The position numbers and the translations under genes are program-made. This document shows positions 7,198-14,064 of a DNA stretch of 21,450 nt, in pieces. Location of the stretch: positions 1 through 21,450 of the forward strand of contig UQVT01000014.1 of the NCBI GenBank assembly GCA_900544465.1, given 5' to 3'. The stretch is from an uncultured Collinsella sp. (GTDB lineage: Bacteria; Actinomycetota; Coriobacteriia; Coriobacteriales; Coriobacteriaceae). The notes beneath the pieces were generated by a model. The model had not been told where the DNA came from. It did not search any database and worked only from the letters and a program-made list of their open reading frames with translations. The first letter of the stretch is position 1, and each line of letters starts with the position of its first letter.

Positions 7198-8766
7198 TTA
7201 GCTGGTGTGGCGCCAGCGAGGGTCGGTGAGTGTACGTGCCACACCCAGACCAACGGGCAAAAACGCCACGATGAGCACTGCACGCACAAACCAACCGAGC
7301 ATATTGACCGTATCGAAGGTGCACATGTAGTACATCGAGCGATACAGATACAGGCCCGGCACCATAATGACAATTGATGGCACCGTGAGGGCGATACGTG
7401 GGTAGGTGAGCTTGACTTCGGCCAAGCTTGCCAGCAGTCCCGATACCAGCGCGCCGATAAACGCTGCCGCCTCGGGAGGCATACCTACGCTCAGGCCCAG
7501 AAAGGGAAACAGCGTCGGCGCATCGACGAGCGTAAGGCGCAAGGTATTAGACACGGCGCCGATGAGCCCTGCCGCCGCTGCCATCTTTACCGGACTGTTG
7601 AACATAACCGAGAAGCCGAATACGCCAACGAAGCTCATCACCACGCGCAGGAGCGTAAGGGCAAGCGGCGAAAGGCCGAGCGGGGCAAAATCATCCGGTG
7701 CCAGCCCCACACACTCGGCAACCATCCAGCCCACAAGGGTCGCCATCACAATAATCGACACGGCATACGAAAGACGCTCAATGCCGCTTCGCATATCGAG
7801 CTTAGCGATGTCGAGGCCTGCCGTAATGAGGGGAAAGCCGGGAATCACAAAGAGCATGGCGCCGATATAGCCTTCTTGGTGCGACATTGCCCCCGGTACG
7901 ACCTGGCCAAGGCCGAGCAATGCCAGCAGATACGAAACGCAAGCGAGCGCAACGCCCGTCGTCAGCGCGCTAAACTGGCCAAGACCCTGCTTGAGAATAT
8001 GGGAGCGAGCAAAGTTGCCGACACCAGCGCCTACGAATGCGCAGGCCATCTCGATAGGGCCGCCGCCGAGCAAAAAGACGAAGGCGCCGCAAGCACAGGC
8101 TGCCGCAAGGCCCTGTTGCCAAGGAGAGTAATCGGGTTTTGAGCTCTCAACGGTCTTGAGCATCTCGTGGTATTCGTGCACGGTAAACCGGCGCCCATAC
8201 GTCTCGATTTCCTTTAAGAAGCTCTCCATCATCCAAATGCGATGGGTATTGACGCCCGTTGTGGGCAGGCTGACAACCTCGTTAAAGCAGTGGCCATCTT
8301 CGATGCAGGTGCACTCAAACGACAGAAGACTCAGGTCGACGTGAATCGTGACGCCGAGCACGGCAGCAACACGATTCATGGTATCGCGCACGCGCCAGGC
8401 ACCTGTTCCGCTTGCCAGCATAAGCATGCCGGTGCGGCAGATGATGGATGACTTATCGGTGAGTGGCGCATCGACGGCAAGCTCATCGCCTGCCGTCACG
8501 ATCTGGTGCCAGTCAGTTTTCATATGGAGCGCGCCGGCACGAACGCCGTGGTGCATGGGGGCTCTCGAAAGCAGCGAGTCAAGGCGCGAAGGCTGTGGGG
8601 GCTCCACTGATTCACCCTCAACCTCATCAGCCTCTTCATCGACCAGATCAAAGGAATCAAGCGGCGCCGGCTCGCGACGGTCGATCAGCTCCTCGTCCTC
8701 ATCATCAAAGTAGTTGAACTGATCGAGCATGTCCTCTTCAATCGCGCGCTCGCTCGCGTCGTCCAT
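7198..8766 (-). CDS. Threonine/serine exporter-type membrane protein (ThrE: DUF1212 + ThrE_2)
   Basis: A 522-residue protein combining, in one chain, the two modules of the ThrE family. An N-terminal soluble region (about 108-205) precedes the first membrane block (about 215-350), which has conserved Gly-rich and Pro-Gly segments such as FVIPGFPLITAGLDI. The second, ThrE_2-like block (about 365-510) carries SPVKMAAAAGLIGAVSNTLR. About ten hydrophobic helices are visible. In Corynebacterium ThrE exports threonine and serine; the substrate here is inferred. Residues 1-58 are an unusual Asp/Glu-rich extension, probably cytoplasmic and disordered. The ATG at 8766 has GGAAGGGAG upstream. The gene is flanked by repeat-rich regions on both sides and is probably transcribed alone. 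Confidence 0.85.
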   Translation of the reverse strand: MDDASERAIEEDMLDQFNYFDDEDEELIDRREPAPLDSFDLVDEEADEVEGESVEPPQPSRLDSLLSRAPMHHGVRAGALHMKTDWHQIVTAGDELAVDAPLTDKSSIICRTGMLMLASGTGAWRVRDTMNRVAAVLGVTIHVDLSLLSFECTCIEDGHCFNEVVSLPTTGVNTHRIWMMESFLKEIETYGRRFTVHEYHEMLKTVESSKPDYSPWQQGLAAACACGAFVFLLGGGPIEMACAFVGAGVGNFARSHILKQGLGQFSALTTGVALACVSYLLALLGLGQVVPGAMSHQEGYIGAMLFVIPGFPLITAGLDIAKLDMRSGIERLSYAVSIIVMATLVGWMVAECVGLAPDDFAPLGLSPLALTLLRVVMSFVGVFGFSVMFNSPVKMAAAAGLIGAVSNTLRLTLVDAPTLFPFLGLSVGMPPEAAAFIGALVSGLLASLAEVKLTYPRIALTVPSIVIMVPGLYLYRSMYYMCTFDTVNMLGWFVRAVLIVAFLPVGLGVARTLTDPRWRHTS

Positions 8767-8874
8767 ATAGACGCTCCCTTCCTACCGACTAACCCCCATC
8801 CTAGGCAGCAACGGCTAAAGGAAACATAAAAGAGACGGCTGTCATGCGAGCCATGTGCGCAATAGCCATTAAGT

Positions 8875-8928
8875 AGTCATTGGGGACGTTCTTAAACGGC
8901 TAGTCGTTTAAGAACGTCCCCAATGACT
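8875..8928. repeat. Perfect 24-bp inverted repeat (REP/MITE-like)
   Basis: Arms 8875-8898 and 8905-8928 are exact reverse complements with a 6-base centre (GCTAGT). The arm contains TTGGGGACGTTCTT. The core GGGACGTTC recurs in inverted form at 8957-8965. Both ends abut non-coding DNA, and there is no T tract on either side, so it is not a typical terminator. From memory, similar TGGGGACGTTC motifs flank REP-associated transposase-type elements in gut bacteria; that link is unverified. Confidence 0.75.
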
Positions 8929-8939
8929 GGACTGTACCC

Positions 8940-8973
8940 AAGTGCCGGCACAAGAGGAACGTCCCTAAGTGCC
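8940..8973. repeat. Second related repeat unit with GTGCCGGCAC palindrome
   Basis: AAGTGCC occurs at 8940-8946 and again at 8967-8973, enclosing the palindrome GTGCCGGCAC (8942-8951) and GAACGTCCC (8957-8965), the same core as in the adjacent 24-bp palindrome. It looks like a diverged or partial copy of the same repeat family. With 8875-8928 it fills most of the upstream part of the 388-base gap; no coding sequence is seen there. Confidence 0.5.
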
Positions 8974-9010
8974 AACCAGGGCAACACCGCAGATAGAGGA
9001 CGGACAGCGA

Positions 9011-9110
9011 GCGACGTCCAGAGCGAACAAGTTGGCATGAAAAAGGCAAGGCATAGACCTTCTGGTCATGCCTTGCCTTTTGAATGACAAATTGTCGCTC
9101 TGGACGTCGC
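9011..9110. repeat. Long outer inverted repeat enclosing the lysS terminator
   Basis: GCGACGTCCAGAGCGAACAA (9011-9030) pairs with TTGTCGCTCTGGACGTCGC (9092-9110), differing by one extra A. The two arms bracket the intrinsic terminator at 9041-9081, so the whole block can fold into one long nested stem. Two independent structures at the same site suggest insertion of a repeat element around, or carrying, a terminator. Confidence 0.65.
9041..9081 (-). terminator. Bidirectional-type intrinsic terminator after lysS
   Basis: AAAAGGCAAGGCAT-A-GACC (9041-9059) pairs with GGTCATGCCTTGCCTTTT (9064-9081) around the loop TTCT; one A is bulged. A-rich and T-rich ends on both sides make it readable on either strand. 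It lies about 75 bases after the lysS stop codon. Confidence 0.85.
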
Positions 9111-9122
9111 GCAGCGTCGAGC

Positions 9123-9152
9123 GGTTACGGCGTTTGGTAAAACGCCGTAACC
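9123..9152 (-). other. Perfect 13-bp hairpin directly after lysS
   Basis: GGTTACGGCGTTT (9123-9135) and AAACGCCGTAACC (9140-9152) are exact complements with a 4-base loop (GGTA), two bases beyond the lysS stop codon. No T tract follows on the minus strand, so a role in 3'-end protection or as part of a repeat is as likely as termination. Confidence 0.7.
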
Positions 9153-9154
9153 CC

Positions 9155-11119
9155 CTAGTACATCTTTGCGCCGGCGGGGATGGAGGCGTCGAGCTGGATC
9201 AGGTTGAGGCGCTCCTCGCCCTCCTCCTCGTGGACAGCGCTGATCAGCATGCCGCAGCTGGGGATACCCATCATCTTGCGCGGAGGCAGGTTGGTGATGG
9301 CGAGCAGGGTCTTGCCGACCAGGTCCTCGGGCTCGTAGTAATCGTGAATGCCGGAGAGGATGGTACGGTCGGTGCCGGTGCCGTCATCGAGCGTGAAGTT
9401 CAGCAGCTTCTTGGACTTCTTGACGGCCTCGCATGCCTTGACCTTCACGGCACGGAAATCGCTCTTGGAGAAGGTGTCGAAGTCGACGAACTCCTCGAAC
9501 AGCGGCTCAACGGCGATCTTGGAGTAGTCGAGCGTGGGCTTGAGCGACTTGACGAACGGGCTCGCGGCATTGCCGGCCTCGGCGGCCTTAGCGGCAGCAG
9601 CGCCGGACTGGAAGCCCTTCTCGGGCTTCATGTGCGGGAACAGCAGGACGTCGCGGATGGAAGCCTGGTTGGTGAGCAGCATGACCACGCGGTCGATACC
9701 GATGCCGATGCCACCCGCAGGAGGCATACCGTACTCGAGGGCGCGCACGTAGTCCTCGTCGTACTCCATGGCCTCATCGTCGCCGCCAGCCTTCTCGGCC
9801 ATCTGGGCGGCAAAACGCTCGGCCTGGTCGACCGGGTCGTTGAGCTCGGAGAACGCGTTGGCGTACTCGTGACCGGCGATGACCAGCTCAAAGCGGTGCG
9901 TCAGGCGCGGGTCGTCCTCAAAGCGCTTGGCCAGCGGGCTGACCTCGATGGGGTAATCGCACACGAAGGTGGGGTTGACGATGGTGTCCTCGCCCAGCTC
10001 GTCGTAGATCTCGGCGATGATCTTGCCGGCGGTCCACTCGGGCTTGACCTCCAGACCCTTCTCACGTGCGGCAGCGGCGAGCTCCTCGACCGGCGTGTCG
10101 ATAGTGACCTGCTTGCCGAGCACGTCGGAGACGATGTCGGTCATGGGACGGCTGGCCCACTCACCAGAAAGGTCGATGGTCTGGCCCTGGTACTCGATGA
10201 CCTCGGGGTTGCCGATGGCTTTGTTAGCCGCCTTAATGACACCCTGGGCGAGCGCCTTCATGCCCTCGAGGTCGGAGAAGGCACGGTAGGCCTCCATCGT
10301 GGTGAACTCGGGGTTGTGGGTAAGGTCCATGCCCTCGTTACGGAAGATGCGGCCGATCTCGAACACGCGCTCAAAACCACCGACGATGCAGCGCTTGAGG
10401 TGCAGCTCGGTGGCAATACGCAGGTAGCACTCCTGATCGAGCGCGTTGAAGTGCGTGATGAACGGCTTGGCAGTAGCACCGCCCTGAATGGTCTGCAAGA
10501 TGGGGGTCTCGACCTCCATGTAGCCGTCGGACTCCATAAAGCGACGGAAGGTGGAGAGAATCTGCGAACGCTTACGGAAGGTCTCGCGAACGTCGTCGTT
10601 GGCGATCAGGTCGACATAGCGCTGGCGATAGCGGGTCTCCTTGTCGGAAAGACCGTGGAACTTCTCGGGCAGCGGACGAACAGCCTTGGCAAGCAGGGTC
10701 GCGCTCTTAGGGGCAACGGAAAGCTGGCCGCGCTGGGTGCGCACGACCACGCCGGTCACGCCCAGGATGTCGCCCAGGTCGAGGGCCTTGAGCGTATTCC
10801 AAGCAGCCTCGTCCATGTCGTTGATGCGGCAGAACAGTTGAATCTCGGCAGTCGCATCGCGCACGACGATGAACATGATCTTGCCCTGACCGCGCTTGGC
10901 GACCACGCGGCCGGCGATCTTCACGACGTCCTCGGTGTCCTCGCCATCGGCAAGCTCGGCGTACTTAGCCTCGATATCGGCGACGTAGTCCTCAAGCTCA
11001 GAGTGCTCGGGATAGGGGTTCTGGCCCGCCTCGAACAGGGCGGCGCGCTTGGCCAGGCGGGTGGCGCGCTCGTCGTTGAGCGTCGATGCCTGATCTGCGG
11101 CGTTCTGGTTCTCTGCCAT
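9155..11119 (-). CDS. lysS: Lysyl-tRNA synthetase, class II, with C-terminal Trbp111/EMAPII-like tRNA-binding domain
   Basis: A 654-residue enzyme that charges tRNA-Lys. Residues about 60-160 form the N-terminal OB-fold anticodon-binding domain. The class II core (about 170-497) has motif 2 FRNEGMDLTHNPEFTTMEAY (259-278) and motif 3 GGIGIGIDRVVMLL (469-482). A linker (about 500-540) is followed by an added domain of about 110 residues (545-654), with KSDFRAVKVKACEAV, KLLNFTLDDGTG and LPPRKMMGIPSCGMLIS. These match the Trbp111/MetRS C-terminal tRNA-binding fold. Usual bacterial LysRS is about 500 residues, so this is a fusion; the reading frame is continuous. The ATG at 11119 has GAGGAGC upstream. 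The gene follows greA, with a terminator hairpin in the 79-base gap, so its expression may depend on read-through or a promoter I cannot see. Confidence 0.95.
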   Translation of the reverse strand: MAENQNAADQASTLNDERATRLAKRAALFEAGQNPYPEHSELEDYVADIEAKYAELADGEDTEDVVKIAGRVVAKRGQGKIMFIVVRDATAEIQLFCRINDMDEAAWNTLKALDLGDILGVTGVVVRTQRGQLSVAPKSATLLAKAVRPLPEKFHGLSDKETRYRQRYVDLIANDDVRETFRKRSQILSTFRRFMESDGYMEVETPILQTIQGGATAKPFITHFNALDQECYLRIATELHLKRCIVGGFERVFEIGRIFRNEGMDLTHNPEFTTMEAYRAFSDLEGMKALAQGVIKAANKAIGNPEVIEYQGQTIDLSGEWASRPMTDIVSDVLGKQVTIDTPVEELAAAAREKGLEVKPEWTAGKIIAEIYDELGEDTIVNPTFVCDYPIEVSPLAKRFEDDPRLTHRFELVIAGHEYANAFSELNDPVDQAERFAAQMAEKAGGDDEAMEYDEDYVRALEYGMPPAGGIGIGIDRVVMLLTNQASIRDVLLFPHMKPEKGFQSGAAAAKAAEAGNAASPFVKSLKPTLDYSKIAVEPLFEEFVDFDTFSKSDFRAVKVKACEAVKKSKKLLNFTLDDGTGTDRTILSGIHDYYEPEDLVGKTLLAITNLPPRKMMGIPSCGMLISAVHEEEGEERLNLIQLDASIPAGAKMY

Positions 11120-11131
11120 AAGTTAGCTCCT

Positions 11132-11170
11132 CAAACTAAAACGCTCCCCAGGATTCGGTCCCAGGGAGCG
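11132..11170 (-). terminator. Intrinsic terminator between greA and lysS
   Basis: CGCTCCC (11142-11148) and GGGAGCG (11164-11170) form the stem, with further internal GGA/TCC pairing. TTTTAGTTT follows on the minus strand. It ends the greA transcript, or passes part of it into lysS, which starts 22 bases beyond the stem. Confidence 0.75.
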
Positions 11171-11198
11171 AAAACATACCTTTACGCGGGACCGTGGT

Positions 11199-11669
11199 CT
11201 AGCGTGCGATCTTGGCGATGGTGTAGACGCGAGTCTTGCCGGAAGGCGTAACGACCTCGACGGAGTCGCCCTCGCCGTGACCGATGATGGCATGGCCGAC
11301 CGGAGACTCGTTGGAGATCTTGTGCTCGAGCGAGTTGGTCTCGGTGGTACCGACGAGCGTGACTTCCATGACCTCGCCGTTGGGATCAATCAGCGAAACG
11401 GTGGAACCGATGGAGACGGTCAGGTCGCCCGTGGTGGCAGCAACCTGAGCGTTGGCGAGGATGGCCTGGATCTCGGCAATACGAGCGGCGTTCTGGGCCT
11501 GCTTGTCCTTAGCGGCGTCGTACTCGGAGTTCTCCGAAAGGTCGCCGAACGCGCGGGCTTCCTTGATGTCCTCGACGATCTCCTTGGCGTAATCGCCCTC
11601 ACGCCAAGCGAGCTCCTCGACGAGCTTCTGGCGGCCCTCAGCGGTCAGTACGATCTGGCTTGCGTCCAT
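11199..11669 (-). CDS. greA: Transcription elongation factor GreA
   Basis: A 156-residue protein, normal for GreA. It enters the RNA polymerase secondary channel and stimulates cleavage of backtracked transcripts. The N-terminal coiled coil (about 10-78) carries the tip motif FGDLSENSEY, with the two functional acidic residues Asp43 and Glu46. The C-terminal FKBP-like domain (about 80-156) ends with SPVGHAIIGHGEGDSVEV, typical of the family. The ATG at 11669 (MDASQIVLTA) has GGGGAGAT upstream; the frame is open to 11699, but that extension is not conserved-looking. A TTGACA lies about 35 bases upstream of the start, right after the tatA terminator, but no clear -10 pairs with it. Confidence 0.95.
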   Translation of the reverse strand: MDASQIVLTAEGRQKLVEELAWREGDYAKEIVEDIKEARAFGDLSENSEYDAAKDKQAQNAARIAEIQAILANAQVAATTGDLTVSIGSTVSLIDPNGEVMEVTLVGTTETNSLEHKISNESPVGHAIIGHGEGDSVEVVTPSGKTRVYTIAKIAR

Positions 11670-11711
11670 ACGGATATCTCCCCAACTCTGATCAAACAAT
11701 CAACTGTCAAC

Positions 11712-11750
11712 AAAACGAAAAAGACCGGCTAGCCTGCGGGCAAGCCGGTC
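11712..11750 (-). terminator. Intrinsic terminator after tatA
   Basis: GACCGGCT (11723-11730) pairs with AGCCGGTC (11743-11750); on the minus strand TTTTTCGTTTTG follows. It separates tatA from greA. Confidence 0.88.
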
Positions 11751-11775
11751 AGGTGCTCACCCCAAAGGGATGGGA

Positions 11776-12051
11776 CTACTCTGCGTCCGCGTCGCTGTCC
11801 TCTGCCTGCTTCTTCTTGGCAGCAGCGAGCTTGGCCTCGAGCTCAGCGATCTCCTTGTCCTCCTCGGACTGCTCGACCACGACCTCCTCGGCCTGCTTGG
11901 TCTCGGCCTTATCGTCGCCCTCCATACCCTCACGGATATTCTTGACGGTAGAGCCGAGGGACTTGCCGAGCTTCGGCAGGTTCTTGGGCCCAAAGATAAT
12001 CAGGACAACGACGAGAATAATGATGAGCTCAGGAGCCCTCAGTCCAAACAT
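11776..12051 (-). CDS. tatA: Sec-independent translocase protein TatA/E
   Basis: A 91-residue membrane protein that forms the pore-like oligomer of the twin-arginine translocase for folded proteins. It has one N-terminal transmembrane helix (about 7-20), the hinge FGPKNLPKLGKSLG (20-33) with the conserved Phe-Gly-Pro, and an amphipathic helix (to about 42). A long charged, probably coiled-coil tail rich in Glu, Lys and Ala follows. The ATG at 12051 is chosen because GGAGG lies 6 bases before it and the TatA helix starts there; a longer frame upstream runs through the tRNA-Pro gene and is an artefact. No tatC is nearby. A promoter with TTGTGA and TATACT precedes it, and a terminator follows. 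Confidence 0.93.
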   Translation of the reverse strand: MFGLRAPELIIILVVVLIIFGPKNLPKLGKSLGSTVKNIREGMEGDDKAETKQAEEVVVEQSEEDKEIAELEAKLAAAKKKQAEDSDADAE

Positions 12052-12087
12052 GTAGACCTCCACAATACAGCGAGACAAGCTCGAATG

Positions 12088-12116
12088 AGTATACCGCGGG
12101 TATCGCGGTATCACAA
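12088..12116 (-). promoter_or_regulatory. Promoter of tatA
   Basis: On the minus strand TTGTGA (12111-12116) and TATACT (12088-12093) are separated by exactly 17 bases. It lies after the tRNA-Pro terminator and about 37 bases before the tatA start codon. Confidence 0.65.
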
Positions 12117-12124
12117 CACTAGCT

Positions 12125-12152
12125 AAAAAAAGGGACCGCAAGAAGCGGTCCC
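12125..12152 (-). terminator. Intrinsic terminator after tRNA-Pro
   Basis: GGGACCGC and GCGGTCCC (12132-12139 and 12145-12152) form a perfect 8-bp stem with a 5-base loop, followed on the minus strand by seven T residues. Confidence 0.95.
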
Positions 12153-12163
12153 TCCTCATGCTC

Positions 12164-12240
12164 TGGTCGGGTTGACTGGATTTGAACCAGCGACCCCTGC
12201 GTCCCGAACGCAGTGCTCTACCAAACTGAGCCACAACCCG
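12164..12240 (-). tRNA. tRNA-Pro (anticodon CGG)
   Basis: A 77-base cloverleaf on the minus strand, with the 3' CCA encoded. The acceptor stem is CGGGTTG with CAACCCG, discriminator A. The anticodon arm is CTGCG-TTCGGGA-CGCAG with CGG at the centre, and the T loop is TTCAAAT. It reads CCG proline codons. A TATAGT box at 12249-12254 fits a promoter, though no clear -35 is visible; since no terminator is seen after ispE, co-transcription with ispE is also possible. Confidence 0.96.
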
Positions 12241-12289
12241 TTAGCTCGACTATAGTAACAAAGATTTTCGCCGCGTGCTAGAGAAATTT

Positions 12290-13186
12290 TTATTTCTTTG
12301 GCGCGTCGATTTGAACCGTGTTGGGAATAAGCTCAGTCGCGCAGGCCCACCAGCCATTTTGCTGGGCAGCATCGGCAAGCCTTTCGGCCGTGGCAGCGGT
12401 GTCGCAAATGGCAAACGAGCAGGCACCCGATCCGCACACATCTACAGCAACGGTTCCGTCCTGTTTACGCAGCCAGTCGAGAACCGTTTGAATCTGCGAC
12501 TCCATCTGTGCGGAAATGACACCAAGGTTGTTATGGATGAGTGCATATGCCGTCTCGGCATCACCAGCACGCAAGGCAGAAGCTATCGCGCCGGGCTTGT
12601 CCGCAGGCACCGAGGCCTCGTCAAAACGTCGATAGGCTTCAATTGTCGAAACACTTGCCTCGCGCGGCTTGACCAGCACGACGGGCGTCGCGGGCAGCGC
12701 GGGGTACTCAGTTGCCAGCACGTCTCCCCCACCTACGTAGAACGCAGGACTCGCGTGCAAAAAGAACGGGACGTCAGCACCAATGCCCCGCGCAATATCG
12801 TCGAGCGCTGGGTCGGTGCGATCAATGCCCCAGAGCTCCGCCAAGGCGACAATGACCGCGGCCGCATCCGTCGAGGGGCCGCCCAAGCCGGCGCACAATG
12901 GAATGCGCTTCTCAATCGTCACGCAGATGTTTGCCTCGCCACCATAATGCTCGGCCATAGCAACCGCAGCCCGATACGCCGTATTCTTTTGCATGGGAAA
13001 ATCTGATGCCGGAACCGTCTGGACAGTCAGCGCCTGCGCCGGCGTGACCGTCACGGTATCGGAAAGACCGACGGCTGCCATCAGGGAATCGACCCTGTGG
13101 TAGCCGCGGTCATCGCGCTCGGTATGAACCCCCAGGTAGAGGTTAATCTTTGCCGGCGCGGAAAGAGTCAGAGACCGATCGGTCAC
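12290..13186 (-). CDS. ispE: 4-diphosphocytidyl-2-C-methyl-D-erythritol kinase (IspE)
   Basis: A 298-residue GHMP-family kinase. It phosphorylates CDP-methylerythritol at the 2-hydroxyl in the MEP pathway to isopentenyl diphosphate. It shows APAKINLYL (Lys13) at the N-terminus, the glycine-rich ATP loop PLCAGLGGPSTDAAA (96-110), and GADVPFF with the catalytic Asp138. The loop reads GGPSTD rather than the usual GGGSSD, a mild variation. The start is GTG at 13186, two bases after the veg stop codon, with GAGGAG inside the veg 3' end, so the genes are coupled. No terminator separates the gene from tRNA-Pro downstream. Confidence 0.95.
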   Translation of the reverse strand: MTDRSLTLSAPAKINLYLGVHTERDDRGYHRVDSLMAAVGLSDTVTVTPAQALTVQTVPASDFPMQKNTAYRAAVAMAEHYGGEANICVTIEKRIPLCAGLGGPSTDAAAVIVALAELWGIDRTDPALDDIARGIGADVPFFLHASPAFYVGGGDVLATEYPALPATPVVLVKPREASVSTIEAYRRFDEASVPADKPGAIASALRAGDAETAYALIHNNLGVISAQMESQIQTVLDWLRKQDGTVAVDVCGSGACSFAICDTAATAERLADAAQQNGWWACATELIPNTVQIDAPKK

Positions 13187-13188
13187 CG

Positions 13189-13485
13189 TTAGTGCTCCTC
13201 GAGCTGATTGCCGAGCGGGGTAAAGATATGCTCGCCGCTCTCGGGGTCGAACAGCTCGACCTGACCGGTGAGGACATCGATATACTGGTAGGACTGACGC
13301 GACTTGCGGCCACGACGCTCGTCAACCTCGACGATAAAGACGGCGGGGTGGACGCTCTTGATGGTGCCCATGCGCTCGACAACGCGGGTGCGGCCCATGT
13401 TGGCCTTCACCTTGACGCGATCGCCCACCATATCGGTCAGCTTCTCGTGGATGTCGTCGACGTGATTGACTTCCATCTCTTCCAT
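13189..13485 (-). CDS. veg: Veg family protein (DUF1021)
   Basis: A 98-residue protein resembling Bacillus subtilis Veg: VKVKANMGRTRVVERMGTI and SYQYIDVLTGQVEL line up with the Veg KANGGRRK and SYSYADILTETVEL segments. Veg has been linked to biofilm gene expression in B. subtilis; the biochemical role is not settled. The first ATG (MEEMEVNHVD, 13485) was chosen because GGAGG lies 8 bases upstream; a second in-frame ATG is three codons later. The gene leads an operon with ispE, as in many Gram-positives where veg sits beside ispE. A promoter-like pair lies about 70 bases upstream. Confidence 0.88.
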   Translation of the reverse strand: MEEMEVNHVDDIHEKLTDMVGDRVKVKANMGRTRVVERMGTIKSVHPAVFIVEVDERRGRKSRQSYQYIDVLTGQVELFDPESGEHIFTPLGNQLEEH

Positions 13486-13552
13486 GAACAGGGCCTCCAG
13501 AAGGTGCAATTCAAAAAGGGGATAATACCCCTAAGATAGACAAAACTCTAAT

Positions 13553-13582
13553 ACTATAGCACCCTGTTGTGACCATACGCAA
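13553..13582 (-). promoter_or_regulatory. Candidate promoter of veg-ispE
   Basis: On the minus strand TTGCGT (13577-13582) and TATAGT (13553-13558) are 18 bases apart, about 70 bases before the veg start. The -35 box is only half-matching. The same TTGCGT appears before murE. Confidence 0.45.
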
Positions 13583-13614
13583 GTAGCTAAATAACCCGGT
13601 CCCAAATTGACTAC

Positions 13615-14061
13615 TTACAGACTATCGGTGTCCAAGACGATGGTGAATGGGCCGTCGTTGACCAAGTCGACTTTCATATCGGCGCCAAAGATGCCGTGCG
13701 CCACGTGTTCGACATCTTGGCGAACGAGCGTCAGGAAGTACTCGTAGAGGTCGTTGGCAACATCGGGGGCGCCGGCATCCGTAAACGACGGACGGCGGCC
13801 GTGGCGGCAGTCGGCAAACAGCGTGAACTGCGACACCACGAGTACCTCACCGTCGACATCGGCAAGCGCCAAGTTGGTCTTGCCGTTCTCGTCCTCGTTG
13901 ATACGCAGCCCGCGGAGCTTGCCCCACAGCTTATCAGCCTCGGCGCGCGTATCGCCGTGGCCCACGCCAAGCAGCACCAGATAGCCGCGTCCAATGCGGC
14001 CCACGCACTCGCCGTCGACCGTCACGCCGGCGTTGAGCACGCGCTGCACCACCGCACGCAC
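13615..14061 (-). CDS. dtd: D-aminoacyl-tRNA deacylase (Dtd)
   Basis: A 148-residue homodimeric enzyme that removes D-amino acids (and mischarged glycine) from tRNAs. Both signature motifs are present: SQFTLFAD (77-84) and NDGPFT (135-140), the latter with Phe where Val or Met is more common. The start is GTG at 14061 (MRAVVQRV), three bases after the rdgB stop codon, with GAGGAG at the rdgB 3' end, so translation is coupled to rdgB. Length is normal. No clear terminator follows before the veg promoter region. Confidence 0.95.
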   Translation of the reverse strand: MRAVVQRVLNAGVTVDGECVGRIGRGYLVLLGVGHGDTRAEADKLWGKLRGLRINEDENGKTNLALADVDGEVLVVSQFTLFADCRHGRRPSFTDAGAPDVANDLYEYFLTLVRQDVEHVAHGIFGADMKVDLVNDGPFTIVLDTDSL

Positions 14062-14064
14062 GGT

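Noticed and set aside
11120..11198. A T-box-like TGGGACCG in the greA-lysS gap, suggesting tRNA-Lys sensing.
   Set aside because: The gap is only 79 bases, with no room for a stem I specifier loop. The sequence is explained by an ordinary terminator stem.
11776..12234. A longer TatA with about 60 extra N-terminal residues.
   Set aside because: The extension is a translation of the tRNA-Pro gene and its terminator. The internal ATG at 12051 has a ribosome site and a promoter, and starts the TatA helix.
12283..12300. An A/T stem (AGAAAT/ATTTCT) spanning the ispE stop codon.
   Set aside because: It has no GC pairs apart from the ends, so it is not credible as a terminator.
13500..13530. A GGGG-ATAATA-CCCC hairpin with an adjacent T run before veg.
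   Set aside because: The stem is only 4 bp and lies inside the likely veg leader. It is too weak to call a terminator or riboswitch.
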